This document shows, piece by piece, positions 9,006 to 18,500 of a DNA stretch of 64,000 nt. The notes under the pieces were generated by a model. The model was not told the DNA's origin. It saw only the letters and a list, made by a program, of their open reading frames with translations, and did no database searches. Position 1 is the stretch's first letter. Every line of letters begins with the position of its first letter. This stretch comes from Candidatus Amarolinea dominans (GTDB lineage: Bacteria; Chloroflexota; Anaerolineae; SSC4; Amarolineaceae): positions 62,001-126,000 of the forward strand of contig JADJYJ010000017.1 in the NCBI GenBank assembly GCA_016719785.1, written 5' to 3'. The translations under genes and the position numbers were made by a program.

Positions 9006-10532
9006 ATGACAACCTCGAACCAAACCTGGAAAGAACGCGGCGCCAGGCTGGCTGCCGGGCTGATGTTCGCCAGCCTGCTGCTGCTCCTGGCCGGCTGCAC
9101 GCTCTTCAATCGCCCCAAGCCGGACCCCTGGGCGGCTTACCGGGCTGGCCTCGCGCCCCTCAGCCAAAACATCCTGGACAGCCGTAGTGATTGGCCCCGC
9201 TATAGCCTTGATCTGCAGATTGACCCTGAAACGCGCACGATCCAGGGTAGCCAGGAGGTCATCATCACCAATGACACGCAGTTCACCTGGGGCGACCTCT
9301 ACTTCCGCCTCTTCCCGAACCTGCCGCATTTCGATGGCGAAATGGAAATTGCCAGCGTGCAGCGGGCGGGCCGGCCGCTGCCATTCAGCTACGCGGCCGA
9401 CCGCACAGCCATTCGCGTGGCGCCGCCGCAGCCGGTAGCGCCGGGCGCTTCACTGACGCTCGACCTGATTTTTTCCGTGGAAGCGCCCGCGCCCACTGAG
9501 TCGTACGTTCTGTTTGGCGCCAGTCAGGGCATCCTCAATCTGCCGCTGGCCTATCCGGTCCTGGCCGTATTCGACCAGGCGGCCGCGGCCGCCAGTGAAC
9601 CCATTCCCTGGCGCCTGGACATGCCCGCGACCTACGGCGACACGGCCTTCACCCAGGCCGCGCTCTACCAGGTGACCGCGACTCTCCCCAGCACGTTCAC
9701 CGTCGTCGCCACCGGTGTGCTGCTTGGCCGCACATCATCCGCCGACGGTCAGGATACCTGGCGTTGGACCAGCGGCCCCATTCGTGAATGGATGATGACC
9801 CTCAGCCCCGATTTTCACGTCGTATCTACCAGCGCGTACAGCACCACGGTCAATTCGTATTTCCTGTCAGGCGATGAGGCCACTGGAAACGAAGCCCTGC
9901 AGATAGCCGCCGCGGCCCTGCGCGTCTACCAGGATCACTACGGCCGCTATCCCTACCCCGCGATGGACATCGTCGCCTCACCTCTGCAATACCGGGGGAT
10001 GGAATTCCCAGGCCTCGATTTGATCGGACTGGGCCTCTATCGCCAACGGACGCAAGACCTGGAGTTTCTCATCGTGCATGAGGTGGCCCATCAGTGGTGG
10101 TACAACATGGTCGGCAATGACCCGGTGCGCACACCCTGGCTGGATGAGGGGCTGGCGGAGTATTCGACTTATGTCTACTTGGAGGCGGTACGCGGCCAGG
10201 CGGCGGCCGACAATTTGTTGGCTAACCGCTGGCAGACGCCGGTCACTTACGCGCGCAACAATGGCCTGGATGCCGTCGTCAATCAGCCGGCCAGCGCGTT
10301 CGGCGCCGGTCGCTACGAGACCATCGTCTACGCCAAAGCCGCACTGTTCTTCCACGCGGTGCGCCAGGAGGTAGGCGACGACATGTTCTTTCGCATCCTG
10401 AAGGCCTACGTACAGCGCTACCGTTTTCGTGAAGTGCAACCGGCCGATTTCGTCAGCCTGGCCGAACGCCTGAGTGGCAAGTCGCTGGCCGCCATTTACA
10501 ATGAGTGGGTCCTGAGCTACGTCACGCCATGA
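9006..10532 (+). CDS. M1-family zinc aminopeptidase-like lipoprotein
   Basis: 508 aa. The N-terminus has a lipoprotein signal peptide with lipobox LLAGC (Cys about residue 31), so the protein should be anchored outside the cytoplasmic membrane. The catalytic domain has VHEVAHQWWYN (HExxH zinc ligands) followed by WLDEGLAEYS, which supplies the third ligand Glu at the spacing expected for M1 gluzincins. The preceding RGMEFPGLDLIG corresponds to the GAMEN-type substrate loop, here GMEFP. The N-terminal domain is beta-rich, as in the family. Shorter than full M1 enzymes because the C-terminal helical domain is lacking. The stop overlaps the next gene's start (ATGA), so the two paralogues are translationally coupled. 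Confidence 0.88.
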   Translation: MTTSNQTWKERGARLAAGLMFASLLLLLAGCTLFNRPKPDPWAAYRAGLAPLSQNILDSRSDWPRYSLDLQIDPETRTIQGSQEVIITNDTQFTWGDLYFRLFPNLPHFDGEMEIASVQRAGRPLPFSYAADRTAIRVAPPQPVAPGASLTLDLIFSVEAPAPTESYVLFGASQGILNLPLAYPVLAVFDQAAAAASEPIPWRLDMPATYGDTAFTQAALYQVTATLPSTFTVVATGVLLGRTSSADGQDTWRWTSGPIREWMMTLSPDFHVVSTSAYSTTVNSYFLSGDEATGNEALQIAAAALRVYQDHYGRYPYPAMDIVASPLQYRGMEFPGLDLIGLGLYRQRTQDLEFLIVHEVAHQWWYNMVGNDPVRTPWLDEGLAEYSTYVYLEAVRGQAAADNLLANRWQTPVTYARNNGLDAVVNQPASAFGAGRYETIVYAKAALFFHAVRQEVGDDMFFRILKAYVQRYRFREVQPADFVSLAERLSGKSLAAIYNEWVLSYVTP

Positions 10533-12175
10533 AATTACACATATCAAGCCGCCGAATAAATTTGGGGCGCACCAGAATATTCCGCCTCTCGTGCCTGCTG
10601 CTGACCGCGGCGCTGCTCCTGAGCGCCTGCGCCGGCCTGCGGCGCACCCCAACGCCAACGCCCGCGGCAACGCCGGTTGAGCCGACGCGCGTCGCGGCGA
10701 CGCCCACCGACGCCGCTTCCCCCGCGCCGACCGTCATGCCATCCCCAACGTCGCTGCCGCCGGCAAGCGCGCCGCTCGCACCCGCCTCCTGGACCGACCT
10801 GACCCGCTTTGCGCAGGCGCTGCGTCCCACCACGCAGGCCGACCTGGCCGCCGCGCAGCCTCCACTGCACTATCAAATGGACATTCGCCTCGATCTGGAG
10901 CAGCGCCAGATCAGCGGCCGTGCCTGGATACGCTTCACTAATAACAGCCCTGCACCCCTGACCGAAATTCCCCTGCGCCTCTACCCCAACCTGGGGCGCG
11001 CCGACACCGTCCTGCGCATCGTCGCCCTGACCATCGCCGGCGCGCCCGCGTCGCCGCGCCTGCTGGCCGAGAATTCAGCCGCCGTGGTCTCCCTGCCGCA
11101 ACCGCTGGCCCCGCAAGCCACGACCGAACTTTTCCTGGAATTCGAGGCAACACTGCCCAACGAAGGCGGCGGCAACTACAGCACATTCGGCTATGCGGCT
11201 GGCGTCCTGGCCCTGGCGCAGTTCTACCCCACCGTGCCCCGCATCGGCTCGGCCGGCTGGGAATTGCAGACGCCGCCCCTCTTTGGCGACATGACCACGG
11301 CCGACCCTGGCCTGTACGATGTCTGGGTCACGGCCCCGGCCGCGCTGACCGTGGTGGCGACCGGCATCACCGTTGAAACCAAAGCCAATCCAGATGACAC
11401 CAAAACCTGGTATCTCGTGGGCGGCCCGCAGCGCGAGTTCAACCTGGTAGCCAGTAACACCTTCACCCTCGCCAGCCGTCACGTCGGCGATGTCACCATC
11501 AACGCCTACTTCCCTTCAGAACATGCCAAAGGCGGCGCGGCGGCTCTCGACTGGGCCAGCCAGGCTTTCAGTATTTACCAGCAGGCCTTTGGCGCCTATC
11601 CCTACACCGAGCTAGACGTTGTCGCCACGCCCACCGACGCTGGCGGAGTGGAATACCCCGGTCTTGTCGTCATTGCCGACCGCCTCTACGACCAGTTCGA
11701 TGAAGTCGGCTCCTTCTTCCAGATCGCCGTCGTGCATGAAGTGGCCCACCAGTGGTGGTACAACCTGCTCGGCAACGACCAGGTGCGCGAGCCGTGGCTG
11801 GACGAGGCCATCACCCAGTATGCCACGGTGCTCTTTTTCGAAGATCGCTACGGCGCCGACGGCCGCGCCGGCGTGCTCGAATCTTTCACCGAACGCTGGA
11901 ACCGCGTCAAGGCCACCAACGACCAGCCGATTGGGCTGCCCGTCGCCAGCTACGAGGGCCGCGCCTACGGCGCCATCGTCTACGGCAAAGGCCCGCTCTT
12001 CCTGCTGGCGCTGCGGGAACAGATGGGCGACGCGGTCTTCGTCCAATTTCTCAAAGACTTCAGCGCCGCCTACCGCTGGCGCACCGCGACCGCGGATGAT
12101 TTCCTCGCCACAGCCGAAACATCCTGCGCCTGCCAACTCGACGGTCTCCTTGCCGAATGGGTGTTCCCGCCCTGA
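10529..12175 (+). CDS. Second M1-family lipoprotein peptidase
   Basis: 548 aa from ATG 10529, which overlaps the upstream stop; the GTG at 10505 lies inside the upstream gene and is less likely. Lipobox LLLSAC is followed by a Thr/Pro linker (RRTPTPTPAATP), typical of surface lipoproteins. The active site VHEVAHQWWYN plus WLDEAITQYA keeps both His and both Glu ligands; GVEYPGL replaces GMEFPGL of its neighbour. It is a diverged tandem duplicate of the upstream gene. Probably takes part in extracellular peptide degradation. Substrate unknown. Confidence 0.87.
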   Translation: MKLHISSRRINLGRTRIFRLSCLLLTAALLLSACAGLRRTPTPTPAATPVEPTRVAATPTDAASPAPTVMPSPTSLPPASAPLAPASWTDLTRFAQALRPTTQADLAAAQPPLHYQMDIRLDLEQRQISGRAWIRFTNNSPAPLTEIPLRLYPNLGRADTVLRIVALTIAGAPASPRLLAENSAAVVSLPQPLAPQATTELFLEFEATLPNEGGGNYSTFGYAAGVLALAQFYPTVPRIGSAGWELQTPPLFGDMTTADPGLYDVWVTAPAALTVVATGITVETKANPDDTKTWYLVGGPQREFNLVASNTFTLASRHVGDVTINAYFPSEHAKGGAAALDWASQAFSIYQQAFGAYPYTELDVVATPTDAGGVEYPGLVVIADRLYDQFDEVGSFFQIAVVHEVAHQWWYNLLGNDQVREPWLDEAITQYATVLFFEDRYGADGRAGVLESFTERWNRVKATNDQPIGLPVASYEGRAYGAIVYGKGPLFLLALREQMGDAVFVQFLKDFSAAYRWRTATADDFLATAETSCACQLDGLLAEWVFPP

Positions 12176-12409
12176 GCGCCTTTGATGTCTGGCGTCCAGC
12201 CATTCCGAACGCAGTCACATTTTTCACCGCAGAGGTCGCAGAGAGCGCAGAGGAGTCGTCCCGTAGGGACGATTGGATGAGGCTACTCCTGCCACGACTG
12301 CGGAGGATGAATTCAACCGTCCCCCTGGGGCGGAGACGGGTTGTGCGATCACGGATGACCGGTGCTAGTGTCACATGACCCTGCGCCCGTATCTCGATGG
12401 TGGTTCCCC
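12176..12409. repeat. Intergenic region with dispersed short repeats
   Basis: No gene is supported here. It contains TTTTTCACCGCAGAGGTCGC plus GAGAGCGCAGAGG, a CGCAGAG-type repeat, and a small palindrome CGTCCC-gta-GGGACG near 12267-12281. No clear promoter or terminator is seen. Confidence 0.45.
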
Positions 12410-15220
12410 ATGACGCGCTTCCGTTCGTTCTTGATCTTCGTCTGCCTCCTGACCGCGGCGCCCGCAGCCCGCGGCCAGGCGCCGGCGCCGCTCACCCGCC
12501 TGACGCTCGACCCCGTGGGCCAACTTGGCGGCCCCAGCCTGGCCATTGCCCTGGCCGGCGATTTCGCCTACCTGGGCGTCGGACGCCAGGTGTGGGTGCT
12601 GGACATGCGCCAGCCGGCCGCGCCCGTCGTCATCGGGCAGAGCGAACCGCTGCCCGCGGTCATTCAAGACCTGGCCCTGGCCGGCAGCCTGCTTGCCGTG
12701 GCCGCAGGTGACAGCGGCCTGCATCTGCTTGATGTCAGCACGCCTGCCGCGCCGATCTGGCGCGGCGGACTCGATACCAACGGCCGCAGCCTGGGCGTGG
12801 CGACGGCCGGGCCTTTCGTCTATCTGGCCGAAAGCGGGCCTTTTTTCGGCGGCTTCAAGATCATCGAGATCAGCCGGCCGGACGCGCCGCGGCTGCTGAG
12901 CGCCTGGCGCCTGCCCGAAGCGCGGCAGGTCAGTCTGGCGAACGGCCGCGCCTTCGTGGCCGCGGCCGACAGCGGCCTGCACATCTTCGATGTACAGGAC
13001 CCGGTCGCGCCCCGCCGCCTGGCTGTTGTTCCCCTGGCCGGCGCACAGGACATCGCCCTGGCCGGTGATCTCGCCTTCGTCGCGCTCGGCGCGGCCGGGC
13101 TGAGCGTGCTTGCCGTTGACAATCCGGCCGCGCCGCGGTTCATCGGCCACTTCGACGACGGCAACGGCGTCTACGCCATCGCCGTGATGAACCAGCGCGC
13201 CTTCCTCACCGATTCCTTCGATGGCTTTCGTGTGCTCGACATCAGCGATCCGAGCCGACCAACCCCGCGCGGCGCGTTCGCCGCGGGCACGCCGCTCTAC
13301 GGCCTGGCCCTGACCGACGGCCTGGCCTTCGTCGCGGCCGGCCGCAACGGCCTGCTCATCCTCGACACCGGCGACCCGTTCGCGCTCAACCTGACCCTCG
13401 CCACCCCCGGCCCCGCGCTCGACCTGACTGTGGCGAATGATCTGGCTTACGTGGCGGACGGCGCGGGCGGTCTGCAGATCGTCAACGTGCATGACCCCAC
13501 CTTTCCGTTCACCGTCGGCGGCCTGACGCTGCCAGGGGTGGCGTCTGGCATCGTCCTGACCGACGCCCTGGCCCTGCTGGCGGCCGGCGACAGCGGCCTG
13601 CACCTGGTGGATGTCCACGACCCGGCCAATCCAACCCTGCTGGGCAGCTTCGACACGCCGGGCCGCGCGGATGGGGTGACCATCAGCGGCACCCTGGCCC
13701 TGGTGGCCGATTGGATCGGCGGCCTGCAATTGGTGGATGTCAGCGATCCGGCGCGGCCCTGGCGCGTCGCCAATCAACCGATCCGCGGCGGCGCCAACCG
13801 GGTGGTGATGGCGGGCGCGCTGGCCTTCGTCACAGCCGGCGACAACGAGGAATTTCCGGGCGGTCTGCAGATCATTGACCTCAGCGACCCCGGCCACCCC
13901 GCCGTCGCCGGCGAATACCTGGGCGTTGCTGCGACCGATGTCGCGCTGCAAGGCAGCCTGGCCTATCTCACCGTCGCCGACCGCGGACTTTTCGTGCTCG
14001 ATGTCGGCAATCCGGCCGCGCCCCGCCTGCTGGGCGCCCTCGCCACCCCTGGCCGCGCCAACAGCGTGCGCGTGCAGGGCAGCCTGGCCTATATCGCCGA
14101 CGGTCGTGGCGGCCTGCAGGTGGCCGATGTCAGCAACCCAGCCGCGCCTATCCTGATCGGCGCGTTTGCCACAGACGGCAGCGCCTGGCGTGTCCAGTTA
14201 CTGGGCGACCTGGCGCTGGTCGCGGCCGACTCGGCCGGCCTGCAGTTGCTCGATGTGCGCCGGCCCGTCAGTCTGCGCCACGCGCTGCCCACGCCAGGGG
14301 TGGTCTGGCAGACGGCTGTGGCGCAGGCGCCGGCTCCCGCCATCTACCTGGCGGCGGAGGCTGGCGGCCTGCAGGTGGTGGACGCGCACGATCCAGCGCG
14401 GTTGACCTGGCGCGGCGCGCACACGATCTCCCCTGGCTGGGCCGCTTTTGTCGCGGCAGCCGCACCCCTGGCCTTCGTTGCCGACACTCGCTTTGGCGGT
14501 CTGACCATTTTTGACGTGGGCGACGCCGCCGCGCCGCGGCGTCTGAGTGCGCTCGATTTGCCCGGCAGCACCCGCGCCCTGCACCTGGCCGGCGACCTGC
14601 TGGGCGTTGCCGGCGGCAGCAGCGGTTTGCAGATCGTGGATGTCAGCGACCCGGCGGCGCCGGCGCTGATCGGCGCGGGTCAGGCGCCGGGCTGGGCCAA
14701 TGGCGTTTGGATCACAGGCACCCTGGCGCTGGTGGCAGCCGGAAGCGGCGGGCTGCACCTGTTCGACATCACCGTGCCGACGCAGCCGCTTCTGCTCAGC
14801 AGCAGCAGCGACGCCGCGCCGGCGTTGAGCGTCCTGCTGCACGGCAGCCTGGCCTATGTGGCGCGCGGCGCGGCCGGCCTCGCCATCCTGGATCTCAGCG
14901 ACCCGGCGCATCCGCAGCGGCTGGCCGCGTTCGACACCCCCGGCTGGGCGAGCGGCCTGGCCCTGGTGGATGATCTGCTCTTTGTGGCAGACGGCTATTA
15001 CGGCGGGCTGCAAATCTTGGATGTGCGCGATCCCAGACAGCCAACCGCAGCGGGCGCCTTCGCCACGCCCGGCCAGGCCAGCGGCATCACGGTGCGGGGC
15101 CGGCCAGCGGACGCCGCGGGCGCCCTGGCCTATGTGGCTGACGGCGAGGCCGGGCTGCTGGTGCTGCGCGTGCGGGAAACGCCCGCACTGCCTGACAGGC
15201 TGTATTTGCCCCGCCTGTGA
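12410..15220 (+). CDS. Secreted LVIVD-repeat beta-propeller protein
   Basis: 936 aa from ATG 12410. A Sec signal peptide (FRSFLIFVCLLTAAPAARGQA) precedes about 20 imperfect repeats of roughly 40-45 residues with the pattern GxLAYVADGxxGLQIVDVSDPAxP, the LVIVD repeat, which builds beta-propeller blades. The number of units suggests two or three propellers in tandem. The protein ends RLYLPRL without an anchor, so it is probably released or held by partners. No enzyme motif is seen; such proteins are usually annotated as surface or adhesion propellers. Its own signal peptide and a 234-bp gap separate it from the peptidases. Confidence 0.85.
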   Translation: MTRFRSFLIFVCLLTAAPAARGQAPAPLTRLTLDPVGQLGGPSLAIALAGDFAYLGVGRQVWVLDMRQPAAPVVIGQSEPLPAVIQDLALAGSLLAVAAGDSGLHLLDVSTPAAPIWRGGLDTNGRSLGVATAGPFVYLAESGPFFGGFKIIEISRPDAPRLLSAWRLPEARQVSLANGRAFVAAADSGLHIFDVQDPVAPRRLAVVPLAGAQDIALAGDLAFVALGAAGLSVLAVDNPAAPRFIGHFDDGNGVYAIAVMNQRAFLTDSFDGFRVLDISDPSRPTPRGAFAAGTPLYGLALTDGLAFVAAGRNGLLILDTGDPFALNLTLATPGPALDLTVANDLAYVADGAGGLQIVNVHDPTFPFTVGGLTLPGVASGIVLTDALALLAAGDSGLHLVDVHDPANPTLLGSFDTPGRADGVTISGTLALVADWIGGLQLVDVSDPARPWRVANQPIRGGANRVVMAGALAFVTAGDNEEFPGGLQIIDLSDPGHPAVAGEYLGVAATDVALQGSLAYLTVADRGLFVLDVGNPAAPRLLGALATPGRANSVRVQGSLAYIADGRGGLQVADVSNPAAPILIGAFATDGSAWRVQLLGDLALVAADSAGLQLLDVRRPVSLRHALPTPGVVWQTAVAQAPAPAIYLAAEAGGLQVVDAHDPARLTWRGAHTISPGWAAFVAAAAPLAFVADTRFGGLTIFDVGDAAAPRRLSALDLPGSTRALHLAGDLLGVAGGSSGLQIVDVSDPAAPALIGAGQAPGWANGVWITGTLALVAAGSGGLHLFDITVPTQPLLLSSSSDAAPALSVLLHGSLAYVARGAAGLAILDLSDPAHPQRLAAFDTPGWASGLALVDDLLFVADGYYGGLQILDVRDPRQPTAAGAFATPGQASGITVRGRPADAAGALAYVADGEAGLLVLRVRETPALPDRLYLPRL

Positions 15221-15246
15221 AACGGACCCAGTCTGGCCCTCGCTAG

Positions 15247-15275
15247 TTGTCGCAAAACGTGAATCGTGCTAAAAT
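15247..15275 (+). promoter_or_regulatory. Putative promoter of the sugar-uptake operon
   Basis: TTGTCG (15247-15252), a 17-base spacer and TAAAAT (15270-15275). The start site would be near 15282, giving a leader of about 220 nt before the GTG at 15504. Confidence 0.55.
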
Positions 15276-15281
15276 AAGGTG

Positions 15282-15503
15282 TACGCATTCTAATCAACTC
15301 GGCTGTGCGACTCTGGTTCGACAACGAACAGGGTTGATTGAGTTTCTGACGATCATCAATTCTACCCCAAGAAGGAGGGAATACAGGCGCAAATAAGGCC
15401 GTCAGCCGTTCGATGAAAGTGATAGAGAACCGGTCCGCGCGGAGGGCTTCCGCAGGACGGTCAGTCTATCAGATTGTATGATATGCTTGAAGGAGAAGAA
15501 ACT
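15282..15503 (+). promoter_or_regulatory. Structured 5' leader of the sugar operon
   Basis: The leader is unusually long. AATCAAC (15292-15298) can pair with GTTGATT (15333-15339), enclosing a small hairpin GTTCG-acaa-CGAAC (15316-15329). I recognise no riboswitch class. The Shine-Dalgarno AAGGAG (15490-15495) lies eight bases before the GTG start. Confidence 0.35.
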
Positions 15504-18500
15504 GTGTCTAAGAAGAGTTCGCTTTTTGTTGTGATCACGCTGTTGGTTCTGACAGCGACTCTGCTGTCAGCCTGTGGGGGCGCCACGGTAGCGCCCACGG
15601 TCGCGCCGACAGCGGTGAAGCCAGCAAGCAAGCTGGCAGTCGGCATCGTGCTGCCGACCAAGGATGAGCCGCGCTGGGTGCAGGACGAGACCCGCTTCAA
15701 GGAAGCGCTGACCGCGGCCGGCTACGACGCTGAAATCCTCTTCAGCCAGGGCGATTCGGCCAAAGAAAAGGCCAACGTCGAAGCGCTGATTACCAAGGGC
15801 GTCAAGGTCATCGTGATCTGCCCGCAAGACGGCACGGCCGCGGCCGCCGCGGCTGACGCCGCCCGCGCCGCCGGCATCAAGGTCATTTCCTATGACCGCC
15901 TGATCCGCGACACCGACGCGGTAGACTACTACGTCACCTTTGACAGCATCGCCGTGGGCGCGCAGCAGGCGCAGTACCTGGTTGATAACGCCAAAGGCGC
16001 CGGCAACCCGCTCTACCTCTATGCGGGCGCCGCATCTGACAACAATGCCTTCGTCTTCTTCGAAGGCGCCTGGGGCGTCCTGCAGCCCAAGATCGCCGAT
16101 GGCACCTTCGTCATCAAGAACTCCTCCGAGGCTGTCGGCCTGCAGGCCAAGGCCAAGCTGACCCGCGACGAACAGGCCAAGATCATCGGTCAGGTCACCA
16201 CGAACTGGGACTTCAACACCGCCAAGAACCTGGCCGAGGCCAACCTGACCTCTGCCAAGACGGCCGACAAGGGCAACGTCTTCATCCTCGCTCCCAATGA
16301 CGGCACCGCCCGTGCCATCGCCGACGTCTTCGGCATTGACAAGGACGTCAAGAGCTATCTGGTCACCGGTCAGGATGCTGAAAAGGCGTCTGTCCAGTAC
16401 ATCATTGACGGCAAGCAGTCCATGACCGTCTTCAAGGATGTCCGCACCCTGGTCAAGGACGCCATCGGCGCGGCCGTGGCCCTGCTCGAAGGCAAGACAC
16501 CGGGCGCCAAGGGTTCCTACAACAATGGCAAGACAGACGTGCCGGCCATCCAGTCCGCCGTGGTCACGGTTGACAAGGCCAACGTCAAGGCCGCCCTGAT
16601 AGACTCCGGCTACTACCAGGCCGCCGACTTCACCGGCCTGGCAGGCGGCGTTGCCCCGGCGCCGACCGGCAAGCTGGCAGTCGGCATCGTGCTGCCGACC
16701 AAGGATGAGCCGCGCTGGGTGCAGGACGAGACCCGCTTCAAGGAAGCGCTGACCGCGGCCGGCTACGACGCTGAGATCCTCTTCAGCCAGGGCGATTCGG
16801 CCAAAGAAAAGGCCAACGTCGAGGCGCTGATCACCAAGGGCGTCAAGGTCATCGTGATCTGCCCGCAAGACGGTACGGCCGCGGCCGCCGCGGCTGACGC
16901 CGCCCGCGCCGCCGGCATCAAGGTCATCTCCTATGACCGCCTGATCCGCGAGACCGACGCGGTAGACTACTACGTTACCTTCGATAGCATTGCCGTGGGC
17001 GCGCAGCAGGCGCAGTACCTGGTTGATAACGCTAAGGGCGCCGGCAACCCGCTCTACCTCTATGCGGGCGCCGCCTCTGACAACAACGCCTTCATCTTCT
17101 TCGAAGGCGCCTGGGGTGTCCTGCAGCCCAAGATCGCCGATGGCACCTTCGTCATCAAGAACTCCTCCGAGGCTGTCGGCCTGCAGGCCAAGGCCAAGCT
17201 GACCCGCGACGAACAGGCCAAGATCATCGGCCAGGTCACCACCAACTGGGACTTCAACACCGCCAAGAACCTGGCCGAAGCCAACCTGACCGTCGCCAAG
17301 GCTGCGGACAAGGGCAACGTCTTCGTCCTCGCTCCCAACGACGGCACCGCCCGTGCCATCGCTGACGTCTTCGGCATTGACAAGGACGTCAAGAGCTATC
17401 TGGTCACCGGTCAGGACGCTGAAAAGGCGTCTGTCCAGTACATCATTGACGGCAAGCAGTCCATGACCGTCTTCAAGGATGTCCGCACCCTGGTCAAGGA
17501 CGCCATCGGCGCGGCCGTGGCCCTGCTCGAAGGCAAGACACCAACGTCCAAGGGTTCCTACAACAACGGCAAGGCAGACGTGCCGGCTATCCAGTCCGCC
17601 GTGGTCACGGTTGACAAGGCCAACGTCAAGACCGCCCTGATTGACTCCGGCTACTACCAGGCCGGCGACTTCACCGGCCTGGATGCAGGCGGCGCTGCCC
17701 CCCCACCGGCATCAGACAAGGGCAAGGTGGAAGTCTTCTCCTGGTGGACAGGCGGCGGTGAAGCTGCTGGCCTCGACGCCATGATCAAGATCTTCAAGGC
17801 GCAGTATCCGAACATTGAGTTCGTGAATGCCGCTGTCGCCGGCGGCGCTGGCACCAATGCCCGTGCCGTGCTGGCCTCACGCCTGCAAGCTGGCGATCCG
17901 CCGGATAGCTGGCAAGGTCACGCGGGTCAGGAACTCATCGGCACCTATGTTGATGGCAAGCAGATCCAGCCGTTGAACGATCTCTACACGGCCGAGGGCT
18001 GGCTCGCTGTCATGCCCAAGACCCTGATCCCGCTGATCTCTAAGGCTGACAGCATCTACTCCGTCCCGGTCAACATCCACCGCGCCAACGTGCTGTGGTA
18101 CAACCCCAAGGTCCTGACCGACAACAAGATCACGGTGCCGACCACCGTCGAAGAGTGGATCACGGCCATGGACACCCTGAAGGCCGCCGGTGTGCAACCG
18201 CTGGCCCTGGGCGAACAATGGACCAAGATGCACCTGTTCGAAACCGTTCTGCTCGGCTCACTTGGGCCGGAGAAGTACAACGGACTCTGGAGCGGCGCGA
18301 CCGATTGGACCGGCGCTGACGTGACCGCGGCCCTGGCCAACTATGCCAAGGTCCTCACCTACGCCAACACCGATTCGGCGTCGCTCTCCTGGCAGGATGC
18401 CTCGCAGCTCGTCGTCAACGGCGACGCCGCCTTCAACGTCATGGGCGACTGGGCCGAAGGCTACTTCCGCGAACTGGGCAAGAAGCCGCAGGCCGATTAC

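Noticed and set aside
12362..12409. Upstream in-frame start of the propeller protein
   Set aside because: It would add residues before a clean signal peptide; ATG 12410 puts the signal peptide at the N-terminus.
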